Assembly (NCBI GenBank): GCA_038125995.1
Contig: JAYPEX010000002.1
Coordinates: 62,001-126,000, forward strand
DNA from: MAG-120531 sp038125995
GTDB taxonomy: Bacteria > Bacteroidota > Bacteroidia > Flavobacteriales > Flavobacteriaceae
Direction of reading: 5' to 3'
DNA: 64,000 bases
Shown here: positions 25,566 through 34,776 of the stretch, piece after piece
How the letters are laid out: the number at the start of each line of letters is the position of its first letter
Position numbering within the stretch: the stretch's first letter is position 1
Program-made: the position numbers and the translations under genes
Notes under the pieces: model-generated
Database searches by the model: none
Told to the model about the DNA's origin: nothing
What the model saw: only the letters and a program-made list of their open reading frames with translations

Positions 25566-27713
25566 TTGATGAAAAATAAATTAACCTTAGCACTTTTAGT
25601 ACTATTAACTGCTTTTGCTTCTTGTTCGTTCAGAAGTAATTCATTTGAAAACAACGATAAGGATAAGTTGTTGTTAGAGTTGATTTCTTTTGTGTTGGAG
25701 AAATGGCATTTTAGCCCTGAGACCATTGATGATCAGTTTTCAGAAAAGGTTTATAAGGATTTTATCAACGATTTAGATCCTTTAAAGAGAGTATTCTTGG
25801 AAAGTGATTTAAAGGATTTTGAGGTGTATCGTTATCAAATTGACGATGAATTGAAGAATTTAAATTTGGATTTTTTCAATTTGGTTTACGATCGCTATAT
25901 GAAACGTCTCAAAGAATCTCAGGGTCTCTACAAAGAGGTACTCAGTCAGCCTTTTGATTTTTCAATAGAGGAATCTGTTGTTGTCGATTACGATCAAATA
26001 GAGGCGGTTCAATCTAAAGCAGAATTGAAAGAGCGTTGGAGAAAACAACTCAAATACTCTGCGCTTGGTAACTTTTTTGCAAAATGGGAGACTCAACAAG
26101 AACAGCTCGAAGAAGACGCTTCAGCTAAGGTAAAGACAGTAGCTGAATTGGAACAAGAGAGTCGTGATCAACTCATGACAACACTCGATGATAATTACGC
26201 TTTTTATTTTAACGATTTAGAGCGCAAGGATTGGTTTGTTCAATATTTGAATTCTATCGTAGAGACCTATGATCCGCATACGTTTTACTTTGCTCCAGAG
26301 GACAAGGAAAAGTTTGATATCGATATGAGTGGGAAGTACGAGGGAATTGGAGCTCGTTTGTCAAAGCGTCGTGATCAGACTAAGATCGTAGAGATCATTT
26401 CTGGGGGGCCCGTTTGGAGAGATAAGAGTTTGGAGGTTGGAGATGAAATTCAAAAAGTAGGTCAAGAAGGGGAAGAGGAGCCTGTAAATATTGTGGGAAT
26501 GCGTTTGGATGATGCGATTAAGCTCATCAAAGGAACCAAAGGAACCAAAGTCTTTTTACATGTTAAACGAGTGGACGGAAAGAAAGAGGTTGTAACCATT
26601 ACACGCGATGCAATCGAATTAGAAGAGACCTATGCGAAATCGGCAAAAGTAGAAAAGGATGGGGTTCCATACGGAATCATTCACCTTCCTAAATTCTATG
26701 TTAACTTCACCGATTACGATACCAGAAATGCCGCTACAGATATCGCTAAAGAAATTGCTGAATTAAAGAGCGAAGGAGTAGAGGGATTGGTGATTGATCT
26801 TAGAAATAACGGTGGTGGATCCCTTCAAACAGTAGTTGATATTGCAGGTTTATTCATCAAAGAAGGTCCTGTGGTTCAGGTTAAAAATTCTGATTATGAA
26901 ATCGATGTGTTTGAGGATGAGGATCCGACAATACAATGGGATGGTCCCTTAGTTTTGTTAGTGAATGAACTTTCCGCTTCTGCATCAGAAATTCTAGCTG
27001 CAGCACTTCAAGATTACAAAAGAGCGGTTGTCATTGGTTCTCAGAGAACTTTTGGAAAAGGGACCGTTCAAAATATGATTCCTTTTGATCGTTTGGTTCG
27101 CAATTCAGACTATGGAGCTTTGGGGGCTTTAAAGATTACTACTCAAAAATACTATAGAGTCAATGGTGGATCTACGCAGCTCAAAGGTGTGAATTCTGAT
27201 GTTGTGGTTCCAGATCGTTACTCTTATATGGAGATCGGTGAACGCGAACAGGATTACCCAATGCCTTGGGATAAAATCGCCTCAGCTGATTTTGAGCCAT
27301 GGGTTGGATATATGGATTTGGAAAAGACCATTGAACGTTCTCAAAAGCGAATGAAAGACAATGCCTATTTAAAGTTGATCGATGAAAACGCAAAGTGGAT
27401 TAAAGAACAGCAAGATCGCTCTTCATCCACACTCTCTTTTGAATCGTACAAAAAGATGATTGAAGATGCTGACCACAAAGCAAAATACTTTGAAACGATT
27501 AATGAATTTGATTCTCATTTGACATTTGAGTCGTTGCATTATGAAGATGAACTCTTTGTAAAAGATGAAACACTACGAGAAAAGAGAAACCGTTGGCACG
27601 AATCTTTAGCTAAGGATATTTATGTGGATGAGGCGCTTAATGTTCTCAAAGACCTTAAATTTAAATTCACCAATCCAAAGAAAATGATCGGACTGTCCAA
27701 GCAGCTTGATTAA
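25566..27713 (+). CDS. prc: C-terminal processing peptidase (Tsp/Prc, S41)
   Basis: Periplasmic serine-lysine protease that degrades or trims proteins from their C-terminus. The 715 residues have a lipoprotein-type signal (AFASCSF, lipid Cys about residue 20), an N-terminal helical domain, a PDZ domain (about 250-345: KYEGIGARLSKR to VFLHVKRVDG) and the S41 catalytic domain. By alignment with E. coli Tsp, the dyad is S472 (LSASASEILAAAL) and K498 (TFGKGTVQ). The spacing is one residue longer than in E. coli because of GSQRTFGK in place of GEPTFGK. SelO follows after 2 bp. Confidence 0.94.
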   Translation: MMKNKLTLALLVLLTAFASCSFRSNSFENNDKDKLLLELISFVLEKWHFSPETIDDQFSEKVYKDFINDLDPLKRVFLESDLKDFEVYRYQIDDELKNLNLDFFNLVYDRYMKRLKESQGLYKEVLSQPFDFSIEESVVVDYDQIEAVQSKAELKERWRKQLKYSALGNFFAKWETQQEQLEEDASAKVKTVAELEQESRDQLMTTLDDNYAFYFNDLERKDWFVQYLNSIVETYDPHTFYFAPEDKEKFDIDMSGKYEGIGARLSKRRDQTKIVEIISGGPVWRDKSLEVGDEIQKVGQEGEEEPVNIVGMRLDDAIKLIKGTKGTKVFLHVKRVDGKKEVVTITRDAIELEETYAKSAKVEKDGVPYGIIHLPKFYVNFTDYDTRNAATDIAKEIAELKSEGVEGLVIDLRNNGGGSLQTVVDIAGLFIKEGPVVQVKNSDYEIDVFEDEDPTIQWDGPLVLLVNELSASASEILAAALQDYKRAVVIGSQRTFGKGTVQNMIPFDRLVRNSDYGALGALKITTQKYYRVNGGSTQLKGVNSDVVVPDRYSYMEIGEREQDYPMPWDKIASADFEPWVGYMDLEKTIERSQKRMKDNAYLKLIDENAKWIKEQQDRSSSTLSFESYKKMIEDADHKAKYFETINEFDSHLTFESLHYEDELFVKDETLREKRNRWHESLAKDIYVDEALNVLKDLKFKFTNPKKMIGLSKQLD

Positions 27714-27715
27714 TC

Positions 27716-29251
27716 ATGGATTTTACACTCGACAATCACTTTTTAGAGCTCAAGGCTGATGTAGATCAAACAAATCGACCTCGACAGGTCTTAGATTCGT
27801 TTTACTCCTATGTGGAGCCAAGAGTGTTTACTGATTCCAAACTCTTATTGCATTCAGAGTCCTGTGCTCAGCTCTTGGGAGTGAGTGTTGATCAATTATA
27901 TTCTAAAGACTTTGAAAAATTTTTAAAGGCCCAAACAAGATTGGGAATAAGTCCTTATGCCTGTTTGTATGGTGGGCATCAATTTGGTCATTGGGCTGGT
28001 CAACTTGGAGATGGACGCGCGATTACTTATGGTCAAATAAAAGGAGCAGATCAGACCTATACCATTCAATTTAAAGGATTGGGTCCAACGCCTTATTCGA
28101 GGGCAGGTGATGGTTATGCGGTACTTCGATCTTCGATTCGCGAGTATTTGATGTCAGAGGCTATGGCTCACTTAGGCGTTCCCACCACTAGGGCGTTGTC
28201 GCTGGCATTAAGTGGTGAATTTCCAATGAGAGATCGCTATTACAATGGAAATACCAAAGCTGAACCTGGAGCTATTGTCTGTCGAGTCGCTCCAAATTTC
28301 ATTCGTTTTGGTTCTTTTGAAATCTTTGCCGCTAGAGAGGATCTAACAAATCTTAAAATCTTAGCCGATTACACCATTGAACATTATTTCCCACAGATAA
28401 AAATTCGAGTAAATTCAGACTATATCCGTTTTTTTGAAGAGGTCGTTAAGAGCAGTTTAGTGAAACTTGTTCATTGGCAATCCATCGGTTTTGTGCACGG
28501 AGTGCTCAATACCGATAATATGGCTATTAGTGGAGAAACTATCGACTATGGGCCTTATGGATTTTTGGATGAATACGATCCTAGTTGGACGCCAAATACG
28601 ACCGATGCACAGAACAGGAGATACCGCTATGAAAACCAACCTAATATTGTTCTTTGGAATCTTCTCAAATTAGCCAATGCACTCTATCCACTTTGTGAAG
28701 ATGCTAAAGCATTTGAGACTATTTTAAATCGTTTTAAGCTTCAATATGAGCAGAAAATGCTTCATAAGAACAAATTGAAGTTAGGTCTTTATAAAGAATC
28801 GGCTGAAGACGAATCAATGGTTGAGTCACTATTTGAACTAATACGAGTTTCTAAAGCGGATTATACACTCTTTTTTAGAAAACTATCAGAACTCGATCAA
28901 TCTCAAATGACCTTTGATTCGATTCGAGAAGTGTGCTATACAGATTCATTTTCTGAAGATTTAGAAGCTCAATGGTCATTGTGGTTAAAGGCTTATCAAG
29001 ATCGTTTGTCCAATCAGGGAGTTGACGAATTGTCTCGTCAAATGCTAATGAAACAACACAATCCTAGATTTATTCTCAGAAACTATATGCTTGAAGAAGC
29101 CATTCAAAAAGCGGAGGCAGGAGATTACAGTTTACTTACTGAATTTTCAGATTTGATTAAAACGCCCTATGAGGATAACCCAAAGGCAGACCGATGGATT
29201 GTGATAAAGCCTGAGTCTGCAGGGGATTCTTCGCTTTCGTGTAGTTCTTAA
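27716..29251 (+). CDS. selO: Protein adenylyltransferase SelO (YdiU)
   Basis: Pseudokinase-fold enzyme that transfers AMP from ATP to protein side chains, linked to redox stress. The 511 residues carry the family blocks LYGGHQFGHWAGQLGDGRA, GLGPTPYSRAGDGYAVLRSS, HGVLNTDNMAISGETIDYGP (active-site Asn and the DYGP metal site) and, near the C-terminus, NPRFILRNYMLEEAI. No C-terminal selenocysteine or CxxU-type motif is seen; the tail ends SLSCSS. The gene starts 2 bp after prc and overlaps the converging rodA by 4 bp (TTAA). Confidence 0.93.
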   Translation: MDFTLDNHFLELKADVDQTNRPRQVLDSFYSYVEPRVFTDSKLLLHSESCAQLLGVSVDQLYSKDFEKFLKAQTRLGISPYACLYGGHQFGHWAGQLGDGRAITYGQIKGADQTYTIQFKGLGPTPYSRAGDGYAVLRSSIREYLMSEAMAHLGVPTTRALSLALSGEFPMRDRYYNGNTKAEPGAIVCRVAPNFIRFGSFEIFAAREDLTNLKILADYTIEHYFPQIKIRVNSDYIRFFEEVVKSSLVKLVHWQSIGFVHGVLNTDNMAISGETIDYGPYGFLDEYDPSWTPNTTDAQNRRYRYENQPNIVLWNLLKLANALYPLCEDAKAFETILNRFKLQYEQKMLHKNKLKLGLYKESAEDESMVESLFELIRVSKADYTLFFRKLSELDQSQMTFDSIREVCYTDSFSEDLEAQWSLWLKAYQDRLSNQGVDELSRQMLMKQHNPRFILRNYMLEEAIQKAEAGDYSLLTEFSDLIKTPYEDNPKADRWIVIKPESAGDSSLSCSS

Positions 29252-30528
29252 TCCCACTCATTGAGTCGATTGGCATCGAGCTTAATGAAGATAAAAAGCA
29301 ACAGACAAAATCCTAAAAGGCCAGAGCCACCGTAACTAAAAAAGGGCAATGGTACTCCAACAGTTGGAAGTAAACCGATAACCATACCTATGTTGATGAT
29401 GTAATGAGTGGCTAAGATTGAGACGACTCCATAGCCGTATACCCTATTAAAGGTACTCGTTTGTCGTTCAGCTAAATAAAGCAGCCTTAGAAGGAGTGCT
29501 GTGAACAATAAAATAACAGTGAACGTTCCAACAAAGCCCCATTCTTCACCTACGGTACTAAAGATATAATCGGTGTGTTGCTCAGGCACAAAATCTCCCT
29601 TGGTTCGTGTTCCTTCTAAAAATCCCTTGCCCCAAAACCCACCTGCTTCGATCGCTTTTTCAGATTGATAGGTATTGTAACCAATGGTTTTTTTGATCTG
29701 TTCTTGTACGATTGGGTCCTTTTCTAAGTTGAGCCATAAGCTGAATCGATCGCGATGTCTTTGTTCAAACACATTTTCAAAAACGTATTGTACTGATGAA
29801 GCAAATCCCATACTGATTACAATAAATAACGCAATGCCAGTCCATTTAAGTTTGAGTCTCTTGTTTAAAAAGAAATAACTTATCATGCTGATCAAACTAA
29901 TACTGACACCTACGTAGATCAGATTGAATTTTAAAGTACTGATAAATAGCAGTATAAAGTATAAGCCAATCCAAAAATACTTTAATGAAACCCCTTCTCT
30001 AAAGAGAATAAACACTAGAGAGAAGAAAATAAGAGCAGAACCTGGATCTGGTTGAGGTACAATTAAGATTACAGGTACAAGAATCATCAGTAGTGCATAA
30101 AATTGATGTTTGAAGTATTTGAGATCAGTTTGTATATCACTGAGGTATTTTCCCAAGGCTAAAATGGTTCCAATTTTTGCCAGTTCAGAGGGTTGTAGAT
30201 TGAAGAAACCAAGACCGTACCAAGAGGTCGCTCCTGCTATGGTTTTTCCAAAGGGGAACAGTCCAATCATTAAGATAATCGTAAAAAGATATACCAGTGA
30301 TGAAAAGCGTTCGATCAGTTTTGTTTGAAGTAAAAACAAAACCACAACTGCGAAAAAACTGATGACAATGAATACGAGTTGTTTGCCGTAGCTCGTCGAG
30401 AGGTTCCAAAGTGGAGCATCAGTATCTACTACAGTTGAAGAATAGATATTGCCCCATCCAAAACCAATCAGCGCACAACAAAGTAATACACTGATCCAAT
30501 CCATTCTTCTAAGTCCACTACCAATCAT
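29248..30528 (-). CDS. rodA: RodA peptidoglycan glycosyltransferase (SEDS)
   Basis: Polymerises lipid II into glycan strands during cell elongation, in a complex with PBP2. I choose the ATG before IGSGLRRMDWISVLL (426 residues, 11-bp overlap with mrdA). The frame is open to 30594, but that longer start would overlap mrdA by 77 bp and add an unusual polar leader. About ten transmembrane helices are present, with SEDS signatures FNLQPSELAKIGTILALGKY, VPQPDPGSALIFF, EQHTDYIFSTVGEEWGF and GLLPTVGVPLPFFSYGGSG. It is the last gene of the mreBCD-mrdA-rodA operon. Confidence 0.94.
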   Translation of the reverse strand: MIGSGLRRMDWISVLLCCALIGFGWGNIYSSTVVDTDAPLWNLSTSYGKQLVFIVISFFAVVVLFLLQTKLIERFSSLVYLFTIILMIGLFPFGKTIAGATSWYGLGFFNLQPSELAKIGTILALGKYLSDIQTDLKYFKHQFYALLMILVPVILIVPQPDPGSALIFFSLVFILFREGVSLKYFWIGLYFILLFISTLKFNLIYVGVSISLISMISYFFLNKRLKLKWTGIALFIVISMGFASSVQYVFENVFEQRHRDRFSLWLNLEKDPIVQEQIKKTIGYNTYQSEKAIEAGGFWGKGFLEGTRTKGDFVPEQHTDYIFSTVGEEWGFVGTFTVILLFTALLLRLLYLAERQTSTFNRVYGYGVVSILATHYIINIGMVIGLLPTVGVPLPFFSYGGSGLLGFCLLLFIFIKLDANRLNEWD

Positions 30529-32386
30529 ATTCGTTGATTTCAAATGGTTCCTCGCTAAGGGGTTTAGCGTATTCCTTTTCGAGAGTCTTTTCAAGCATTT
30601 TTCGTTCTAAATCTTTACGAGTGATTTCACCTTTGAGGTATTTTTCAATCATAAGTGAAGCGATATGTCCAGCGTATCGGGCTCCGTAATAACCGTGTTC
30701 AATATAGACGGCGAGGGCGATTTTTGGATCTTCAACAGGAGCAAAGGCTATAAATAGGGAGTGGTCTGTCAGCTGAGTTTTAAATCCATCAATCAGGGTG
30801 TAGTTTTCAACTGTACCTGTTTTACCTGCAATAGAAACTCCAGGGATTTGTATCCATTTTGCGGTACCTGTTTCGTATACATCACGCATGGCTTCGATGA
30901 TTGGGGTAAAGTATTTTTTGTTAATTGTAGTTTGCTTTGCCTCTGTAAAATTGGGATCCGTTATTGGATCGTCTCCATTTTTTCGCAGGATGTGAGGGGT
31001 GTAGAAAAATCCTCTATTTGCGATAGCAGCGGTCATGTTGGCAAGTTGAATAGGCGTTGCAGCAACCTCACCCTGGCCGATGGAATTCGAAATAATAAAA
31101 GTTGGAAACCATCTGTTTTTGCCATAGGCTCTGTCATAATAGGCTGTCGAGGGAATTCTACCTGGAGCTCCAGTAGGAAGATCGTAACCAAGATAATCTC
31201 CAAGCCCAAAACTCTTCATATGTCTTTCCCAAACATCTTGACCCTCTGAGGTCTTTTCAAATTTGGCGTAAATCTTTTTAAATGTGTCTGCAAAATACGC
31301 ATTACAAGAAACTGCAATTCCCTCTCTTAAATCGCGAATCCCACCGCCACAGTGGCAGCCTTTAAGCTCATTTCCAACGTAAAATCCATTGTAGCACATC
31401 ACTTTTGAATTGGAAGTTATAACACCCTCTTCAAGTGCAGCTAAGGCATTGAGGATTTTGAATGGAGAACCAGGAGAAGGCTGCGCTAAAAGTGCTCTAT
31501 TCCAAGTGGGCTTTGCGATGGAATCGTAATATAGAGCTGTGTAGTTGGCAGATCGATCCCTTCCTACCAATAAAGCTGGATCGTAATTTGGTCCAGTAAT
31601 CAGCGATAATATTTCTCCTGTTTTAGGCTCTAGCGCCACGATACCACCTCGCTTGCCGATCATTAAATCCTCACCGTATTCTTGAAGATCTTTATCGATC
31701 GTAAGTTCTAAACTGGTCCCTGGAATAGGGACAGAATCGTATATTCCATTTTTATAAGGACCTATAGTTCTGTTGAAACGGTCTTTTTGTATGTAATTTT
31801 TCCCCTTCTTTCCTCTTAATTGAGCTTCGTATTGTTTTTCGACACCTGTTCTTCCAATAAGTTCTCCAGAGATATAACCTGGGTTGTTTTGAATTTCATA
31901 ATCGTTCACTTCACTGATATAGCCCAAAAGGTTGGCTCCAGCGTCTGTGTGGTATTTTCTAAGGTTGATTTTTTGAATGTAAAAACCTTCGAATTTTCTC
32001 ATTTTTTCCTGAAGCACAGCATAGGTTGAAGCTGAAAGTTTAGAGACTACAACCGATGGCAATCTCGGTGAATACCGCTTTGCTTTTTCGATGGATTGAA
32101 TAAATTGTTCTTTGTCAATAGCGACGAGTTGGCAAAGTTCTAAAGTATCTAAGTCTTTGATTTCTCTTGGAATCACCATCAAATCATAAGCTGGTTGATT
32201 GGAAACCAAAAGCTTGTGATTGCGATCGTACATCAACCCTCGCGTTGGGTAAATGGTAGATATTTTAATAGCAGGATCTTGACCTGGTCCATCTCCAGCA
32301 GACCCGATGAGTTGTAAATTGATCAATCGATAGGTAAATAAGACACCTATGAGAGTAATCAAAAGGGGGAGAATTAGTTTTTTCAT
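30518..32386 (-). CDS. mrdA: Penicillin-binding protein 2
   Basis: Class B transpeptidase that cross-links elongation peptidoglycan together with RodA. The 622 residues contain one N-terminal transmembrane helix (about 5-25), a dimerisation/pedestal domain, and the transpeptidase domain with S307-PFK (catalytic Ser and Lys310), S360-C-N and K522-TG. A short insert between the first two motifs carries Cys331, Cys344, His345 and Cys346, close to Cys361, a possible metal site. It overlaps mreD by 4 bp. Confidence 0.95.
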   Translation of the reverse strand: MKKLILPLLITLIGVLFTYRLINLQLIGSAGDGPGQDPAIKISTIYPTRGLMYDRNHKLLVSNQPAYDLMVIPREIKDLDTLELCQLVAIDKEQFIQSIEKAKRYSPRLPSVVVSKLSASTYAVLQEKMRKFEGFYIQKINLRKYHTDAGANLLGYISEVNDYEIQNNPGYISGELIGRTGVEKQYEAQLRGKKGKNYIQKDRFNRTIGPYKNGIYDSVPIPGTSLELTIDKDLQEYGEDLMIGKRGGIVALEPKTGEILSLITGPNYDPALLVGRDRSANYTALYYDSIAKPTWNRALLAQPSPGSPFKILNALAALEEGVITSNSKVMCYNGFYVGNELKGCHCGGGIRDLREGIAVSCNAYFADTFKKIYAKFEKTSEGQDVWERHMKSFGLGDYLGYDLPTGAPGRIPSTAYYDRAYGKNRWFPTFIISNSIGQGEVAATPIQLANMTAAIANRGFFYTPHILRKNGDDPITDPNFTEAKQTTINKKYFTPIIEAMRDVYETGTAKWIQIPGVSIAGKTGTVENYTLIDGFKTQLTDHSLFIAFAPVEDPKIALAVYIEHGYYGARYAGHIASLMIEKYLKGEITRKDLERKMLEKTLEKEYAKPLSEEPFEINEYDW

Positions 32387-32892
32387 TTTTTTTGCTTGCT
32401 AAACAAAGATAAGAGAAGCAGCATTAAAATAAAGCTCACAAGACTTGTTGTGATAATTTTTTTTGTGATGAGCCAGCCATTGGAAATACTCAACCCTTCA
32501 GAGATGAAGAAAACAGCGTGATGAATCAATACCAATAACCCTAAATAACTCATTCGTTGAACTAATGTAGTGTCATTGAACTTAAACGATTTTTGTTCTG
32601 TGGCAATTCCAAAAATAAATCCTAAGATATAGGGTCTAAAATAAGTAATGATCAGAAGTGAGAGGGTATGAAAGGCGAGGCTGTCGGTTAGGATGTCAAG
32701 GATCATTCCAAATACAAATCCAATAGAGAGCAAGATCGACCTGTTCTGAAAAGTCGGATAATCGTATACAAAAATCAAATACACCATTGGGGAAATGAAT
32801 TCAAAGAGATGAACCTGATTGAGGACAAATACTTGTACAAGCATTAGAAGTAGCAATTTGCCAATATAATAGATGCTGTTATCTGGATTCAC
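32383..32892 (-). CDS. mreD: Rod shape-determining protein MreD
   Basis: Integral membrane component of the elongasome bridging MreB/MreC to PBP2 and RodA. The 169 residues have five or six hydrophobic helices (YYIGKLLLLMLVQVFVLNQV, ILLSIGFVFGMILDILTDS, LGLLVLIHHAVFFISEG, LVSFILMLLLLSLFS). Sequence identity in this family is low, so the call rests on size, topology and position. It overlaps mreC by 14 bp and mrdA by 4 bp. Confidence 0.9.
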   Translation of the reverse strand: MNPDNSIYYIGKLLLLMLVQVFVLNQVHLFEFISPMVYLIFVYDYPTFQNRSILLSIGFVFGMILDILTDSLAFHTLSLLIITYFRPYILGFIFGIATEQKSFKFNDTTLVQRMSYLGLLVLIHHAVFFISEGLSISNGWLITKKIITTSLVSFILMLLLLSLFSKQKK

Positions 32893-33685
32893 TTATACTG
32901 TCTAATTGTTGAACTTCTTTTTGATCTTTATTGACAATCACATAAGCGGTGCGAAGCGCTCTAAGGTCGTTAAAGAGCTTAACATTTATAATGTAATCAC
33001 TTTGTGCTTTATTGAGCTCAAAAGAGCTTACAAAACCAATAGGAATTCCTTCTGGGAAGATACTTGACATTCCTCCAGTAACAATTCGATCTCCTATTTG
33101 TATTTGAGCTACATTGGGAATATCAATTAGTTGTACGATGGTTGGATCATTCCCATCCCAGATCAAGGATCCAAAGTATTCACTAGAGGCAATCTTCGCA
33201 TTGATTCTAGAACGGACATTGAGAATGCTTTGAACTGTTGAATAGTGAGTAGAACTCTTTTCGATAATACCTATAATACCCAAAGGATTGGTAACTCCCA
33301 TATCTTGAGTGACCCCTTCATTAACCCCAACTGAAATAGTCAGATAATTTCTGTTGAGTCGATAGGAGTTTTTTACAACCTCCGTTTCTATCACTTCGAA
33401 CGGAAGCATCATACTGTCTCTCGAAGCGTATTTGATATTGTACAGCTGCTGTTTTAAAAGCTTGTTTTCTTCAACTAGCAATTGGTTGGTTTGATCTAAA
33501 TTTAGGTATTGATCTAATTGAGCCACCTTTGAAAAAATACCACCACTCAATGCCCATGAGGAATTGAGGTATTTGGCTTGATGAAAACTTCGGTACTGAA
33601 TGGATAATCCAATAGTAATAGATAAGTAAAACAAAAATAAAAGCCTTGTTTTATTGCCTAGAAAGAAACTAATAAAACGATTCAT
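32879..33685 (-). CDS. mreC: Rod shape-determining protein MreC
   Basis: Periplasmic elongasome scaffold that activates PBP2. The 268 residues show a single N-terminal transmembrane helix (about 11-30), a coiled-coil (about 57-82: TNQLLVEENKLLKQQLYNI) and the two beta-domains of MreC (NYLTISVGVNEGVTQDMGV, NPLGIIGIIEKSS, GDRIVTGGMSSIFPEGIPIG). It lies 20 bp downstream of mreB and overlaps mreD. Confidence 0.94.
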   Translation of the reverse strand: MNRFISFFLGNKTRLLFLFYLSITIGLSIQYRSFHQAKYLNSSWALSGGIFSKVAQLDQYLNLDQTNQLLVEENKLLKQQLYNIKYASRDSMMLPFEVIETEVVKNSYRLNRNYLTISVGVNEGVTQDMGVTNPLGIIGIIEKSSTHYSTVQSILNVRSRINAKIASSEYFGSLIWDGNDPTIVQLIDIPNVAQIQIGDRIVTGGMSSIFPEGIPIGFVSSFELNKAQSDYIINVKLFNDLRALRTAYVIVNKDQKEVQQLDSISESR

Positions 33686-33705
33686 AGAGGACTTTTAAGT
33701 TATTA

Positions 33706-34734
33706 TTATCTCATCAAGATGCTTTTGTAGCGCTCTAAATTTTTAAGAGTGATTCCCGTACCTCTAACTACTGCTCTTAGTGGGTCTTCTGAGATGTATA
33801 CTGGAAGATCCGTTTTAAGAGAAATTCGTTTGTCTAATCCTCTGAGCATGGATCCACCACCTGCTAAGAAAATTCCAGTATTGTATATGTCTGCAGCGAG
33901 TTCTGGAGGTGTGTTGGAAAGCGTTTCCATCACAGCATCCTCAATTCTCAGAATCGATTTGTCGAGTGCCTTAGCAACTTCTCTGTAACTGATTTGAATT
34001 TGTTTTGGTTTACCTGAGAGTAAATCTCTACCTTGAACATTGAGATCATCAGGTGGTGATTGTAAATCTTCGGTAGCTGCACCAATCGATATTTTGATGT
34101 TTTCAGCGGTCGATTCTCCAACGTAGAGGTTGTGCTGAGTTCTCATGTAGTAAATGATGTCATTGGTAAAGACATCACCCGCTATCTTGACGGATTTGTC
34201 ACATACGATTCCTCCAAGCGCAAGTACAGCAATTTCTGTAGTACCACCCCCTATATCGATAATCATATTTCCCTTAGGTTCCATGATGTCGAGACCGATA
34301 CCAATGGCCGCTGCCATGGGTTCGTGTATCAAATAAACTTCTTTGCCGTTTACACGCTCACACGATTCTTTAACCGCTCTCATCTCTACCTCAGTGATCC
34401 CAGAAGGAATACAAACTACCATTCGAAGGGCAGGTGGAAAGAGTTTTTTCTTTAGGGCAGGAATTTCCTTGATGAACATGGAAATCATCTTTTCAGATGC
34501 GTCAAAATCTGCAATGACACCATCTTTTAAGGGGCGAATGGTTTTAATGTTTTCATGGGTTTTTCCTTGCATCTTGTTGGCTTGTTTACCAACAGCGATG
34601 ATTTTGTTAGTCATACGGTCCCTAGCTACTATAGAAGGACTGTCCACTACGACTTTGTCGTTGTGGATGATAAGCGTATTGGCTGTCCCTAAGTCAATAG
34701 CGATATCTTCAGTTAAAAAATCAAAAAATCCCAT
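33706..34734 (-). CDS. mreB: Actin-like rod shape-determining protein MreB
   Basis: Actin homologue forming membrane filaments that direct cell-wall elongation. The 342 residues have the phosphate-1 loop DLGTANTLI (13-21), the phosphate-2 motif NMIIDIGGGTTEIAVLALGG, the adenosine motif IFLAGGGSMLRGLDKR, and VCIPSGITEVEMRAVKES. It is the first mre gene, 42 bp downstream of purH on the same strand. TATCTTAG in that spacer, one mismatch from TAnnTTTG, may give it a separate promoter. Confidence 0.97.
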   Translation of the reverse strand: MGFFDFLTEDIAIDLGTANTLIIHNDKVVVDSPSIVARDRMTNKIIAVGKQANKMQGKTHENIKTIRPLKDGVIADFDASEKMISMFIKEIPALKKKLFPPALRMVVCIPSGITEVEMRAVKESCERVNGKEVYLIHEPMAAAIGIGLDIMEPKGNMIIDIGGGTTEIAVLALGGIVCDKSVKIAGDVFTNDIIYYMRTQHNLYVGESTAENIKISIGAATEDLQSPPDDLNVQGRDLLSGKPKQIQISYREVAKALDKSILRIEDAVMETLSNTPPELAADIYNTGIFLAGGGSMLRGLDKRISLKTDLPVYISEDPLRAVVRGTGITLKNLERYKSILMR

Positions 34735-34776
34735 TAATTGCAGTCGATTTTGGTTGTAGCTACTAAGATATGAAAA

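Noticed and set aside
30761..31249. 162-codon open frame on the plus strand inside mrdA
   Set aside because: Lies antisense to the well-supported PBP2 gene; its translation is cysteine- and phenylalanine-rich with no recognisable domain.
34343..34759. 138-codon open frame on the plus strand over mreB
   Set aside because: Mirror of the strongly conserved mreB coding sequence; no family features.
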